Source: JAVBQJ01 sp031549115
GTDB lineage: Bacteria > Verrucomicrobiota > Lentisphaeria > Victivallales > Victivallaceae
Reading direction: 5' to 3'
Assembly: GCA_031549115.1 (NCBI GenBank)
Contig: JAVBQJ010000065.1
Coordinates: 1 to 46,852 of the forward strand
DNA length: 46,852 bases
Shown here: positions 14,390 to 26,294 of the stretch, piece by piece
Position numbering within the stretch: the first letter of the stretch is position 1
Layout: each line of letters opens with the position of its first letter
Translations under genes and position numbers: made by a program
The notes under the pieces: generated by a model
The model's database searches: none
The model's input: the letters and a program-made list of their open reading frames with translations, nothing else
What the model was told of the DNA's origin: nothing

Positions 14390-16534
14390 ATGGCGGATGG
14401 TTTATTCGATCTGGAGGGTGAAGTCAGCCGGGTGATTTATGACAATCCCGATAACGGGTTTGCCATTCTCAAGCTGGTGGACCCGGACGGAGTCGAACAG
14501 ACGGTCAAGGGTTCGCTTTCCGGGGTGGTCGAGCGGCAATATCTGCGGGTGACCGGCGATTGGGTGGAGCACCCGGATTTCGGGCGGCAGATGCTGGTCC
14601 ACGAATATGAAATTCAACTGCCCTCTTCTCCGGAGGGGTTGAAGCGTTTCCTCGCCAGCGGCGTGTTGCCGGGCATCGGCGCCAAGCGCGCCGCCGCCAT
14701 CGTCGATCACTTCGGCGAAAAAACGCTGGAAATTCTCGACCGCTACCCCGGACGCCTGGAAGAGATCGGCAAGCTGAGCAAGAAGTCCATTCAAAAGATC
14801 ATCGAGGCCTGGCAGGGCCAGCGCGACCAGCGCGAGATATTTATTTATCTGCAGGGGCTCGGCATCTCCAACGCTTATGCCCGGAAATTGATGAAGCGCT
14901 ATGGCGCGCAGGCGCCGGCGATCGTGCGCCGGAACCCCTACCGGCTGGCCGAAGACATCGAAGGAATCGGTTTTCTCAAAGCCGACGCCATTGCCATGCA
15001 GCTGGGCGTTGCCGCCGATTCGCCCGAGCGTTTGGCCGCCGGCGCGGTTTATACATTGAACCAGCAGACCCAGAACGGCCACGTCTGTTATCCGGAAACG
15101 CTGTTTCTGGAGGCGGCCGCCGAATTGTTGAAGGTCGATGGCGAAGCCGCCCGTAGCGGGTTGCAGGTGGCGTTGAACCGGCGGCTGGCCGTGGTCGAAA
15201 ACGGGTACCTCTATGCCGCCACCTTGTACCGCACCGAGACGGCGATTCCCGAAGAGATCGCCCGGCTGGCCCGGGCGAAGGAGTTTGCCACTGTCCGCTG
15301 GGACGCCGCCGAAACGATGACGAAAATCGTCTTGAATGAAGAGCAGCGCCAGGCGGTGGAGCGCGTCGGCGAAACGCCGTTGTCGCTGATTACCGGCGGT
15401 CCCGGCGTGGGGAAGACCACGGTGATCGGCGAAATCGTCCGGCGGGCGCGGAAGCGCGGGCTCAAGATCGCGTTGGCGGCGCCGACCGGGCGGGCGGCCA
15501 AACGGCTTTCCGAAGCGACCGGGCTGACCGGGAAAACCTTGCACCGGTTGCTGATTTTCGACCCGTTGAGCGGCCACTTCGTGCATGACCAGACCAATCC
15601 GTTGGAGAGCGATCTGGTGATTGTGGACGAGGTTTCGATGCTCGATGTGCATCTGGCGCTGGCATTGCTGAAAGCGGTCAAAACCGGCGCGTCGCTGGTG
15701 CTGGTCGGGGATGCCGATCAATTGCCTTCGGTCGGGCCGGGAACGGTCCTCGCCGATTTTATGCATTCCGGCTGGTTTGCGGTGACGCGCCTTACGCAAG
15801 TGTACCGGCAAGGGGAGGGGAGCCGGATCATCACGGCGGCGCACCAGGTCAATCACGGCATCGTCCCGGAGCAGCCGCGGCCGGGCGAGGAGCTGCGCGA
15901 TTTCTACTGGATCGAACAGGACGATCCCGAAAAGGTGATGGATATTATCGGCCGCCTGGCCGGCGAGCGGATTCCGGAGCGGTTCGGCCTGCATCCGGTC
16001 GACGAAATTCAGGTGCTGGCGCCGATGAATCGCGGCAGCTGCGGGACAATCAGCCTGAACCGCCACCTCCAGGAGATTCTGAATCCGGGAGAAAAACCGT
16101 CGTTCCGGGTCGGCGAGCGCACCTTCAAGCTCGGGGACAAGCTGATGCAGACGAGCAACAACTACGAGAAAAGCGTCTTCAACGGCGATTTGGGACGGCT
16201 GCTGCGGATCGACGAGCGCAACCGGCGTTTCGCGGTCGCGTTCGACAATGCGCATCTGGTCGAATATACCTTTGACGAGGCGGAACAGCTGATGGCTGCT
16301 TACGCGGTGACGGTGCACAAGTCGCAGGGATGTGAATTCCCGGCGGTGATCGTGCCGATGCTGTCGCAGCATTTCATGATGCTGCAGCGTAATTTATTGT
16401 ATACCGCGATGACCCGGGCCCGGAAGCTGCTGATCCTGATCGGCCCGTACAAAGCGGTCCGCATGGCGGTGGAAAACTCCCGCCAGGAACCGCGTTATTC
16501 GCAACTGCTGTCACGCCTGCGCGCCATCGGCTGA
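14390..16534 (+). CDS. recD2: RecD2-type ATP-dependent DNA helicase
   Basis: RecD2 is a 5'-3' superfamily 1B helicase found without RecBC and linked to repair and replication. The 714-residue protein has an N-terminal OB-like region, helix-hairpin-helix repeats (LPGIGAKRAAAIVDHFG; LGISNAYARKLMKRYG; IEGIGFLKADAIAMQLG), Walker A GGPGVGKTT (336-344), Walker B VIVDEVSMLDV, the SH3-like insertion, and the C-terminal motifs VTVHKSQGCEFPAVIVP and YTAMTRARKLLIL. The size fits RecD2 rather than RecBCD RecD. Its last 24 bp overlap the convergent glycosidase-like gene. Confidence 0.94.
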   Translation: MADGLFDLEGEVSRVIYDNPDNGFAILKLVDPDGVEQTVKGSLSGVVERQYLRVTGDWVEHPDFGRQMLVHEYEIQLPSSPEGLKRFLASGVLPGIGAKRAAAIVDHFGEKTLEILDRYPGRLEEIGKLSKKSIQKIIEAWQGQRDQREIFIYLQGLGISNAYARKLMKRYGAQAPAIVRRNPYRLAEDIEGIGFLKADAIAMQLGVAADSPERLAAGAVYTLNQQTQNGHVCYPETLFLEAAAELLKVDGEAARSGLQVALNRRLAVVENGYLYAATLYRTETAIPEEIARLARAKEFATVRWDAAETMTKIVLNEEQRQAVERVGETPLSLITGGPGVGKTTVIGEIVRRARKRGLKIALAAPTGRAAKRLSEATGLTGKTLHRLLIFDPLSGHFVHDQTNPLESDLVIVDEVSMLDVHLALALLKAVKTGASLVLVGDADQLPSVGPGTVLADFMHSGWFAVTRLTQVYRQGEGSRIITAAHQVNHGIVPEQPRPGEELRDFYWIEQDDPEKVMDIIGRLAGERIPERFGLHPVDEIQVLAPMNRGSCGTISLNRHLQEILNPGEKPSFRVGERTFKLGDKLMQTSNNYEKSVFNGDLGRLLRIDERNRRFAVAFDNAHLVEYTFDEAEQLMAAYAVTVHKSQGCEFPAVIVPMLSQHFMMLQRNLLYTAMTRARKLLILIGPYKAVRMAVENSRQEPRYSQLLSRLRAIG

Positions 16535-18013
16535 AAATTCCAGCCGGAACGCCTGAAACTCGGGGGTGGCGCCCATCCCGATCGACAACAGCGGGCGTCC
16601 CGGCAGACGCAGATCGATCCGGCTGGAACGCTTGCCGCGGTAGCTGCCGCGGATGCCGTCGGCGTGATAGGTGTATTCCAGCTCCCGGTCGCCGAGTTGC
16701 AGCCGCTGGCCGCAGCCGGCGAGTTTTTTCGGCGGCACAACCGGCGCCAGCGTGATGGCGCCGCGCAATTCCGGTTGCACCCCGTGAAAGTATTGTTGAA
16801 AAATCCGGATGAAATTGGCCGGGTATTCGCAATATGTCGCAATTTTGTAAGCGCCGCAGAATCCGGTTTTTTCCGAAAAGTAGCGCTCCATGTAGCGGTA
16901 ATGATCGCGGGCTCCCCGTTCGGCGACCTGCCGCAGGTTGCGCAGCAATTCTTCGCCGTCGCCCTGACGGTATGCCGCCATCGCCTGCAGCATCCACACC
17001 CGGCCCATCGCGGCGACATCGTGGCGGTCGATGCCCTGAACCTCCCAATCCGCATAACGGTCGGGGTGTTCGGCGATGCCGCCCGGCATGCCGTCGTAGC
17101 AGAATGCCGGATTGCCGGGCAGACGCGGCCAGAGCTGTTCGATCTGCTCCGGTGTGGCGATATGCAGGGCGACGGCGGCCCAGTCGCTGTCGGTCAAACC
17201 GTGCGCAACGATCGCTCCGTGCTCCGGATTCAGATATTCGGCGAATTGCGTGCCCTGCCAGAAGTGTTTGCGGAATGCCTCCGCTATGGCGTTGCCGCTA
17301 TCGCGGCAGGCGTCGGCCAGAGCATCGCGGCCGAGGATGGCAAAGAGCTCGGCCGCCTCCCGCAGCGTCGCGGCGGAATAACACTGGTTGACGCCGTCGT
17401 AACGGTTGCGCAACGGCCGCTCCAGATAAAATCCGGCGCCGCGGATCAGGCCGTTGTCATCGACCTGGCGCAGCAGCCACCGGGCGATCCGGGCGAGATA
17501 GTCGCTTTGACTGTACAGCCAGTTCATGTCCTGCCCGTGCCGGTGAATCCGATCGGCGAGCCGGAGCGCGGTGACGTTGGCCAGGGTGTACAACGGATTA
17601 CCCGGCACCCAATGCTCGTAAACCGCGCCTCCGGCCGCAATCGGCAGATTGCCCGACATGCATGCGGCCGGAACGCCGGGGAAAATCGCAAACGGCACCA
17701 GGCCGTCTTCGCGCTGGAAGCTGCGGACATAGTCCCACGCCAGTTTGACACGCTCCATTTCGCCGAGCCACAGCAGCGCCTCGGCGCTCTGGCCGAAATC
17801 CAATCCGGGGAAGGTCGTATTCCAGCCGTGTCCCTGGCCGGGATCGGCGCATACGGTGAAAAAACCGGGGTGGATGTCATCGTTCAACGCCGCCAGAATG
17901 TTGTCGGCGGCATTGTGAAAATACGCCTCCGCCAATCCGGCTTCCGGCATCCATAACCGGCTGTGATTGAGCCGCAGCCGGGTTTCTTCTCCGGGACGCA
18001 CACAGGCCAACAT
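16511..18013 (-). CDS. Six-hairpin glycosidase-like protein, family unassigned
   Basis: The 500-residue protein has no signal peptide and reads as an alpha/alpha toroid of the six-hairpin glycosidase superfamily: HSRLWMPEAGLAEAYFHNAADNILAA, DPGQGHGWNTTFPGLDFGQSAEALLWLGEME, SFQREDGLVPFAIFP and GIDRHDVAAMGRVWMLQAMAAYRQGDGEEL. A small C-terminal beta region follows. Acidic residues such as the Asp in PGLDFGQ and the Glu of QREDG could be catalytic, but the family is not clear, so no substrate is given. The start has an AGGAGAA site that lies directly behind the terminator of ppdK. Its 3' end overlaps recD2 by 24 bp. Confidence 0.65.
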   Translation of the reverse strand: MLACVRPGEETRLRLNHSRLWMPEAGLAEAYFHNAADNILAALNDDIHPGFFTVCADPGQGHGWNTTFPGLDFGQSAEALLWLGEMERVKLAWDYVRSFQREDGLVPFAIFPGVPAACMSGNLPIAAGGAVYEHWVPGNPLYTLANVTALRLADRIHRHGQDMNWLYSQSDYLARIARWLLRQVDDNGLIRGAGFYLERPLRNRYDGVNQCYSAATLREAAELFAILGRDALADACRDSGNAIAEAFRKHFWQGTQFAEYLNPEHGAIVAHGLTDSDWAAVALHIATPEQIEQLWPRLPGNPAFCYDGMPGGIAEHPDRYADWEVQGIDRHDVAAMGRVWMLQAMAAYRQGDGEELLRNLRQVAERGARDHYRYMERYFSEKTGFCGAYKIATYCEYPANFIRIFQQYFHGVQPELRGAITLAPVVPPKKLAGCGQRLQLGDRELEYTYHADGIRGSYRGKRSSRIDLRLPGRPLLSIGMGATPEFQAFRLEFSADGAQA

Positions 18014-18025
18014 GATCTTCTCCTG

Positions 18026-18060
18026 AAAAAAGGAACGGCGGCCTTGTGAGCCGCCGTTCC
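18026..18060 (-). terminator. Terminator between ppdK and the glycosidase-like gene
   Basis: On the minus strand an 11-bp perfect stem GGAACGGCGGC / GCCGCCGTTCC encloses a 7-nt loop (18060-18032) and is followed by six Ts (18031-18026). It ends ppdK. The ribosome-binding site of the next minus-strand gene begins only about two bases after the T run, so that gene needs read-through or an unseen promoter inside ppdK. Confidence 0.9.
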
Positions 18061-18072
18061 GTGGTGATTACT

Positions 18073-20847
<2,775 letters not shown>

Positions 20848-21179
20848 AGTAACTTCCTTTCGCGTGTTGCATGTTTTTTTCGTACAAAAAGGCAAAAGGA
20901 GACGACAATACGCGAAGCGTTGCTGTTCCAGCTGGGAGCCGGTCAAGGTGGTTTTCCAAAAATGAAAAAACTCCATGAAAAATCATGAAGCCCTTTCATT
21001 TGCGGAAACCCAGCCCGCCCCGACCACCACCGGCTGTCAACCAACCGGGAACATTCCGTCTTGTGGTATTGACGTTTCTCTTTTCCTGCTGACAATTATT
21101 AATGTAACCGGCTTTTGTGGAAATGCTAACCCGGAATGGACTTTTTTGTTAAAAAAATAGATTCTCGTGCATAAGGATG
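20848..21179. other. Intergenic region upstream of ppdK
   Basis: No gene is supported; short frames here lack ribosome-binding sites and family resemblance. On the minus strand, TTGACA and TTGACC boxes occur (near 21040 and 20940), but neither has a good -10 at the right spacing, so the ppdK promoter is not assigned. Homopolymer runs (TTTTTT-GTT-AAAAAAA near 21140) form a weak AT hairpin. Confidence 0.4.
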
Positions 21180-21214
21180 AAAAAAGCTCCCCGAGGCGTG
21201 TCGATCCGGGGAGC
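21180..21214 (-). terminator. Terminator after the GH130 gene
   Basis: On the minus strand CGGGGAGC pairs in inverted order (GCTCCCCG 21186-21193 and CGGGGAGC 21207-21214 on +) around a 13-nt loop, followed by six Ts (21185-21180). It closes the LacI-to-GH130 operon. Confidence 0.85.
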
Positions 21215-21225
21215 GGAAAAAACGG

Positions 21226-22194
21226 TTATTCAGCGCGGATGAAGTCGACGATTTCATCGACTTGTCCGAAGCACAGCCCGACCGCGGTGTCGGCGCAGCC
21301 GTAATAAATCGCCACGCGTCCGGTACCGGCATCGGTCACGGCCGCCACCGGGAACGCGACATTCGGTACATAGCCGGCGGTTTCATACGGCGCTTCGGGG
21401 GTGAGCAAATAGCGCTTCCCGCGGGCGATGACCCGCCAGGGCTCATCGAGGTCCAGCAGTGCGGCGCCGATGCTGTATACGTAACCGCAGCAGGTTTGCA
21501 CCACGCCGTGGTAAAACACGAGCCACCCTTCGCCGGTTTCGATCGGCACCGGTCCCGCGCCGATCTTCAGGCTCTGCCAGCCGGCGTCGCGGCTCATCAC
21601 GTGGCGGTGCCGCCCCCAGAACTCCAGATCCGGGCTCTGGCTCAGGAAAATATCCCCGAACGGCGTATGCCCCCAGTCCGACGGACGGCTCAACAGCATA
21701 TACATACCGTTGATTTTGCGCGGGAAAAGCACGCCGTTGCGGTTGGACGGAATCACGGCGTTTTCCAGCTGCCGGAAATTCCGGAAGTCGTCGGTTACCG
21801 CCATTCCCAGCGTCGGGCCGTGATAATTGTTGCACCAGACCACATAGAATCTGCCGTCGATTTCGGTGATGCGCGGGTCATACTGCGATTCGCCCTCTTC
21901 GATGCCGTCGTGATCCGGGGTCAGGCGGATTTTTCCGGGCTCGATTTGCCACTGGATGCCGTCGGCGCTGAAACCGGCGTGCAGCTCGCTGTACCCGGCG
22001 GTGTTGTCGCAACGGAATATGCCGGCGAAACCGTCCTTGAACGGGATAACCGCGCTATTGGAAATCGTATGGGTATCGGGCACCGCGTGACGGGTGATGA
22101 TCGGGTTGGCCTCGTAGCGCCACAAAGGATCGGTGCAGCCTTGCGGCCGCTCCTGCCAGGGCATACAGGGGAGGGGAGTGGCAATGATTTTCAT
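21226..22194 (-). CDS. GH130 family glycoside phosphorylase (mannoside type)
   Basis: The 322-residue cytoplasmic protein has the five-bladed propeller pattern of GH130: NPIITRHAVPDTHTISNSAVIPFKDGFAGIFRCD, SQYDPRITEIDGRFYVVWCNNYHGPTLGMAVTDDF, FPRKINGMYMLLSRPSD, KIGAGPVPIETGEGWLVFYHGV and the C-terminal IYYGCADTAVGLCFGQVDEI. Family members phosphorolyse beta-mannosidic bonds (mannosyl-glucose or mannobiose), giving mannose-1-phosphate and saving ATP; some members are hydrolases, so the exact reaction is open. There is no signal peptide. It is the last gene of the LacI cluster, 27 bp after the CBM9-like protein. Confidence 0.9.
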   Translation of the reverse strand: MKIIATPLPCMPWQERPQGCTDPLWRYEANPIITRHAVPDTHTISNSAVIPFKDGFAGIFRCDNTAGYSELHAGFSADGIQWQIEPGKIRLTPDHDGIEEGESQYDPRITEIDGRFYVVWCNNYHGPTLGMAVTDDFRNFRQLENAVIPSNRNGVLFPRKINGMYMLLSRPSDWGHTPFGDIFLSQSPDLEFWGRHRHVMSRDAGWQSLKIGAGPVPIETGEGWLVFYHGVVQTCCGYVYSIGAALLDLDEPWRVIARGKRYLLTPEAPYETAGYVPNVAFPVAAVTDAGTGRVAIYYGCADTAVGLCFGQVDEIVDFIRAE

Positions 22195-22221
22195 TTCTCT
22201 CGTTTTCTCTCGCTATTGGGT

Positions 22222-25200
22222 TCAGTCGATGCGCCAGAGCCGGAAGCCGCGCGCTTCCAACTCCTGCATACTATCGCTCACAACTTCACCGGTCAATGCG
22301 TCGGTGATGTTTCGGTTCGAATGTACGGGAAGCGTGAATGGCACCGCCTGGTACGCCGGATTGAAAATGACCAGCATTTCCGCGCCGCCGCGTTTCCAGC
22401 TGCTGACGGCGATGCCGTCGGGGTAGCGGCTCAACGGATTGCGCCAATAGGGAATCCATTCGGCGTCGGCCTCGTGGACGCCGAATTGCGCCAGCGCATC
22501 CCAGACCTGGCGCAGGCCGGCCAATTGCTCCTCCACCCCGTTCCACATGGATTCGCCATGCAGGAAGGTGATGCCGCAGACCTCCGCCAATGTAACCTGC
22601 GAGATCTGCGCCTGCAGATAATGGAGCAGCAGCAATCCGGGGAAGAAGTTCGACACTGTGCCCAACTGCCTCGTCCCCATATTGCCGAGCTGGAATGTTT
22701 CCAGCGCGAAGGTGCTGTAGTCCGGCGCCGTGGTCCACTCTTCGCCCATGGTGGTCACATCCATCCACAACGCCATCGGCGTACTGATCGAGGAGTGCAT
22801 TACCAGCAATCCCTCGGGGTCGTTGGCCTTGACCAGATTCTGGAAGCGCATGAACATCTCCCGGCCGTTCAGGAACGGAATCACCGGCAGCCACGCGCCG
22901 GTGCGCTCGTCGCGCACGCCGCAGCCGTGGAAACGGTTGTCGCACGCATGGAAGGCCGACATGTCCATATAAAAGGACCGGACCCCCTGTTTCATCCGGT
23001 TTTCCGCTCCGTAGAGGTAATAATCCGCCCAGGTCCGGGTCGGGCACATCATCGTGCCGTATTGTTCGATCGGCAGCCGGCAACGCGGGTTCAGCTCCCA
23101 CTCCTCGACGAAGTCGACGGCCTGCGGCAGATGGAACATCGAAAACAAGCTGTCGTACCACAACAGCGGCGAACCGCCGATCGTGTCGTTGATGGCCTTG
23201 ACGAAGCCGTCGATGGCGGCGGTTTCCGCCGCGTCCGGTGTCGGGTTGCCGATCATGACGGTGGGGACCAGCCACGAGGGCAGCATCGCGGTGGCGAAAT
23301 AATCTTTCGCGAACGGCTTGAGCTCGCGGTCGTGGAAGAAGCGCCACCCGGTCGGTTTGGTATAAAGTGCCGGGTCCTGCTCCATGATCCGGCGCCCGTC
23401 CGGCTGCAGCCGCTGGTAGGCGGCACCGGTCTTCCACAAGCGCGCCACGTCTTCGACCCGGCGCGTCGGGGTCAGGACGGTGCCGAATTCGTAGCCGAAC
23501 GGCTGCCGGAATTCGGTCGGCGTATCGATCAGGTTGATCCGGAGCGTGAAATTTTTGCCGTCGTCGGTCACCGAGGTGAAATCCTCGGCGATATTCAGGT
23601 TGCGCCGGGACGGGAGGATGAAGAACATGCCCCGGTCTTCGCCGCCGAGCCAGAGGAAGTTGACAAAGGATTTGTCGAACTTCCAGCCGTCGCCGGAGAC
23701 TTCGATCGCAAACGGCATATTCGGCTTCGGCAATTCGCGTCCGGTCCGGGCTTCGCTCACCAGCGCATAGAGCGCGGTGCCCTCCATCGTCCCCATGGCG
23801 TTGCCGCCGCGCATATAGCGGAGTCCCCGCGGCTCCACCGGCAGCACCAGCGCCAGATGTTCCACCGTGGCCGTGTCCCGGCGCGGCGTCAGCGTGACCC
23901 GGTACCAGGCCATGGCGTCGAATTCGACCCGGATTTTCGCCTGGAGCGTGAAGTCGGCGCTTTCGCCGTTCCACTCCAACGTAACCCCGCGGGCGTCTTC
24001 GGCGGCGACCGTTGCCGCTTGACCATGTATTGTCTGCGTGCCGTCGGCGGTGGCGAGGTCGAAGCGCATGGCGCCGGCGGAAAACGCTTTTCCCGCCAGC
24101 CCGATTGCCTCCGGCAGGAAGCTGTCGGTGAAGGTGTAGGAATTATCCGCAGCTTCGGTCACAATCGCATGCGCTTCCCGGTTTACCCGCAGCGCCGTCC
24201 ACCCCGGAGGCGGGACAGTCACTTCGCCGGGGTGACGCGACATCCATTCCGGACGCGGCACGTTGCGGATTTTCTTCTCCACCCGGTACCGGACATTGCC
24301 TGTGGCGTCCAGGAGCGTGGACTCCGCGGTCAGCTCGGCGTTGACCGGGAAATCGGCCAACGGCAGTGCGGTTTCAAAGTCGGCGGCGGCCGCTTCGATC
24401 TCGCGTTCCACTTTCGTCCCATCGGCGGCGGAGAGGCGATTGATTACTTTCATGCCGTTCCGGTCGGCGATTTTTGCCAGATCGCCGAGGAAGACCACCG
24501 CATCGCGGCTGAACACAGGGGCGATAGCGACGCTGAACGGCGGAATCACTTCGCACAACAGCTGCGCTCCGGCGATTTCGCCGGCGTCGTCGGTCAACTT
24601 CCACTGCATCATCACCGGTTGCCGGACGGCGATCGGCAGCTCCCGCCGCCAATCGACTTCCGGACCGGAAACGGCTTCGGCGGTCTGGGCGAATACCTTG
24701 TTGTAATCGGCGGTATCCCAGATCCGGGCGGTCAGCCGCGCCGTCGGCGCTGCCGCCGTGAGAGTTCCTTTGACGCCGCCAGTGCCGCCGGCGAAATCGG
24801 CGTAGGAGCCGAAGCGGAACACCGGTGCGTCACCGCCGAAAATCACGCGGCCGAAGCCGGTCGGGTCGATGATGTTCCAGATGCTCGGCACCGGTGCCCA
24901 AGTGCTCTGCCGGTGATTCACATCCGGAGTGCGCCGGACATTGCCGGCATAGCGGGTGATCTGCAGCGGCAGCACGTCGCCCGGCTTGGGCATGGACATT
25001 TCCAACGTGCTCCACGGGATTGCGACTTCGGCTTCCCAGATATTGGCGGCGAAGAACGCCTGCGGCAGAATCCGGCAGGCCGCCTGCCACGCCGGATTCC
25101 ACTCCTCGGCGGGAAGCCGGACTTGTCCTGCCACCCGTATGTCGCCGGTGCCGCCGCCGCGTTCCAGACTGAACTTCATCCATTGCCCCACCCCCGGCGG

Positions 25201-25545
25201 CACGATGCCGATGCGGATGGAGTCGACGGTGGTGATATCGAGATTGTCATGCGGCAGGGGGGCGATTTCCGGTTCGAAGTCGATGACGGCCCGAAACGCG
25301 AAATAGAGATTTTCCCCGTCGTACTGCAGCATGGCCAGGGTCGGGGAGGGGGGCACCCCGCCGCCGCCGGCGTCGCAGAATTGCGACAGCACGGCCGCGT
25401 TTTCCCATTCGCCCTTTTCAATGACGCCATCCATGACCGGCGGTTTGGCGGTGAATGGTATCCGGCTCACTGTGTGATCGGCCGCCGCCATTCCGGCTGA
25501 GGTGGCCAATATACTCAGAAATGGGATGGCAATTCGTTTCCACAT
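22222..25545 (-). CDS. Large secreted CBM9-like protein with glycoside-hydrolase-like domain
   Basis: The 1107-residue product starts with a signal peptide (MWKRIAIPFLSILATSAGMAAA). Residues about 25-215 look like a family 9 carbohydrate-binding domain (PPVMDGVIEKGEWENAAVL; YFAFRAVIDFEPEI; WEAEVAIPWSTLEM). A long beta-sandwich-rich middle part leads to a C-terminal half resembling an uncharacterised barrel (YMDMSAFHACDNRFHGCG, FMRFQNLVKANDPEGLLVMHSS, TTMGEEWTTAPDYSTF), of the kind placed in DUF6067-like families in Lentisphaerae and Planctomycetes. Conserved-looking acidic residues in GEEW and YMDM may be catalytic; this is inference. It lies between the pseudopilin and GH130 genes with 26- and 27-bp gaps. 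Enzyme activity is not established. Confidence 0.75.
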   Translation of the reverse strand: MWKRIAIPFLSILATSAGMAAADHTVSRIPFTAKPPVMDGVIEKGEWENAAVLSQFCDAGGGGVPPSPTLAMLQYDGENLYFAFRAVIDFEPEIAPLPHDNLDITTVDSIRIGIVPPGVGQWMKFSLERGGGTGDIRVAGQVRLPAEEWNPAWQAACRILPQAFFAANIWEAEVAIPWSTLEMSMPKPGDVLPLQITRYAGNVRRTPDVNHRQSTWAPVPSIWNIIDPTGFGRVIFGGDAPVFRFGSYADFAGGTGGVKGTLTAAAPTARLTARIWDTADYNKVFAQTAEAVSGPEVDWRRELPIAVRQPVMMQWKLTDDAGEIAGAQLLCEVIPPFSVAIAPVFSRDAVVFLGDLAKIADRNGMKVINRLSAADGTKVEREIEAAAADFETALPLADFPVNAELTAESTLLDATGNVRYRVEKKIRNVPRPEWMSRHPGEVTVPPPGWTALRVNREAHAIVTEAADNSYTFTDSFLPEAIGLAGKAFSAGAMRFDLATADGTQTIHGQAATVAAEDARGVTLEWNGESADFTLQAKIRVEFDAMAWYRVTLTPRRDTATVEHLALVLPVEPRGLRYMRGGNAMGTMEGTALYALVSEARTGRELPKPNMPFAIEVSGDGWKFDKSFVNFLWLGGEDRGMFFILPSRRNLNIAEDFTSVTDDGKNFTLRINLIDTPTEFRQPFGYEFGTVLTPTRRVEDVARLWKTGAAYQRLQPDGRRIMEQDPALYTKPTGWRFFHDRELKPFAKDYFATAMLPSWLVPTVMIGNPTPDAAETAAIDGFVKAINDTIGGSPLLWYDSLFSMFHLPQAVDFVEEWELNPRCRLPIEQYGTMMCPTRTWADYYLYGAENRMKQGVRSFYMDMSAFHACDNRFHGCGVRDERTGAWLPVIPFLNGREMFMRFQNLVKANDPEGLLVMHSSISTPMALWMDVTTMGEEWTTAPDYSTFALETFQLGNMGTRQLGTVSNFFPGLLLLHYLQAQISQVTLAEVCGITFLHGESMWNGVEEQLAGLRQVWDALAQFGVHEADAEWIPYWRNPLSRYPDGIAVSSWKRGGAEMLVIFNPAYQAVPFTLPVHSNRNITDALTGEVVSDSMQELEARGFRLWRID

Positions 25546-25571
25546 GGTATGAAGTTCCTCTATTCGCTTGC

Positions 25572-26252
25572 TCAGTAGTTACCGCCGGACCATTCGCCGT
25601 TGTAGGTGCCGAAGAAATAAACCTCGTTCACCTGCCGGGCGTCGCGGGTCATCACGCCGAGTTTGGCCATTTCGCCGCCTTCGACGTGACCGTCAAGACA
25701 GCCGACATTGGCGCGGTTGTTGTGGCGGAAGTGGATCATCCCGCCGACGGTGGCGCCGTTGACGTGGGAGAATTTGTGAACTTGCACTCCCGGCCACTCA
25801 TTGAAGCCCCGGCTGTCGGCAAAGAGAAAGGTCGAGGACGGTACCTTGGGTACTTCCATATTGACGGCGCTCCACCAGGGATTCGAGCCGTAAATCCAAG
25901 TTCCGTCCGGCATGTCTTCGCTGATGCCGTAACACAAATACGGAGTATCCTCCGGTTTCCCATCTCCGGCTTGCCACGAGGGACATACACGGGAAGAGGC
26001 CGGCGAGTACTGTGTTATCACATTGTACCAGTTTCCGACTCCATTTTCTGTGTAGCCGGCAAGCTTGTGCTGGTTGTCGTTGCCGTACAGCACCGCACCC
26101 AGTACCGTCTGCTTCAGGTTGCTGACGCATTTGATGTTCTGCGCCGCCGCCCGCGCTTTCGACAGCGCCGGCAGCAGCATGCTGGCCAGGATGGCGATAA
26201 TTGCAATCACTACGAGAAGTTCAATCAAAGTAAATCTGCGTGTCTGCTTCAT
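25572..26252 (-). CDS. Pseudopilin-like protein with H-x9-DG C-terminal motif
   Basis: The 226-residue protein begins with a type IV pilin/type II pseudopilin leader, RRFTLIELLVVIAIIAILASMLLPAL. The residue before Phe+1 is Arg instead of the usual Gly, as is common in Lentisphaerae copies. The body has a SKARAAAQNIKCVSNLKQTVLGAVLYGND stretch and a C-terminal HNNRANVGCLDG, the H-x9-DG signature of DUF1559-like proteins. Such proteins are exported and anchored by their N-terminal helix; their function is unknown. Here it sits between a LacI regulator and a secreted CBM9 protein, suggesting a surface role in binding or processing glycan. AGGAAAGGA precedes the ATG. Confidence 0.92.
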   Translation of the reverse strand: MKQTRRFTLIELLVVIAIIAILASMLLPALSKARAAAQNIKCVSNLKQTVLGAVLYGNDNQHKLAGYTENGVGNWYNVITQYSPASSRVCPSWQAGDGKPEDTPYLCYGISEDMPDGTWIYGSNPWWSAVNMEVPKVPSSTFLFADSRGFNEWPGVQVHKFSHVNGATVGGMIHFRHNNRANVGCLDGHVEGGEMAKLGVMTRDARQVNEVYFFGTYNGEWSGGNY

Positions 26253-26294
26253 TTTTCAAGTCCTTTCCTGATTATTTAAAGGGTGATTGGCAAC

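Noticed and set aside
21262..25500. 1412-codon open frame on the plus strand
   Set aside because: It lies antisense to the GH130 and CBM9-like genes, has no family pattern, is rich in Arg, His, Gly and Pro, and crosses two well-supported genes and their gap. It is a codon-bias shadow.
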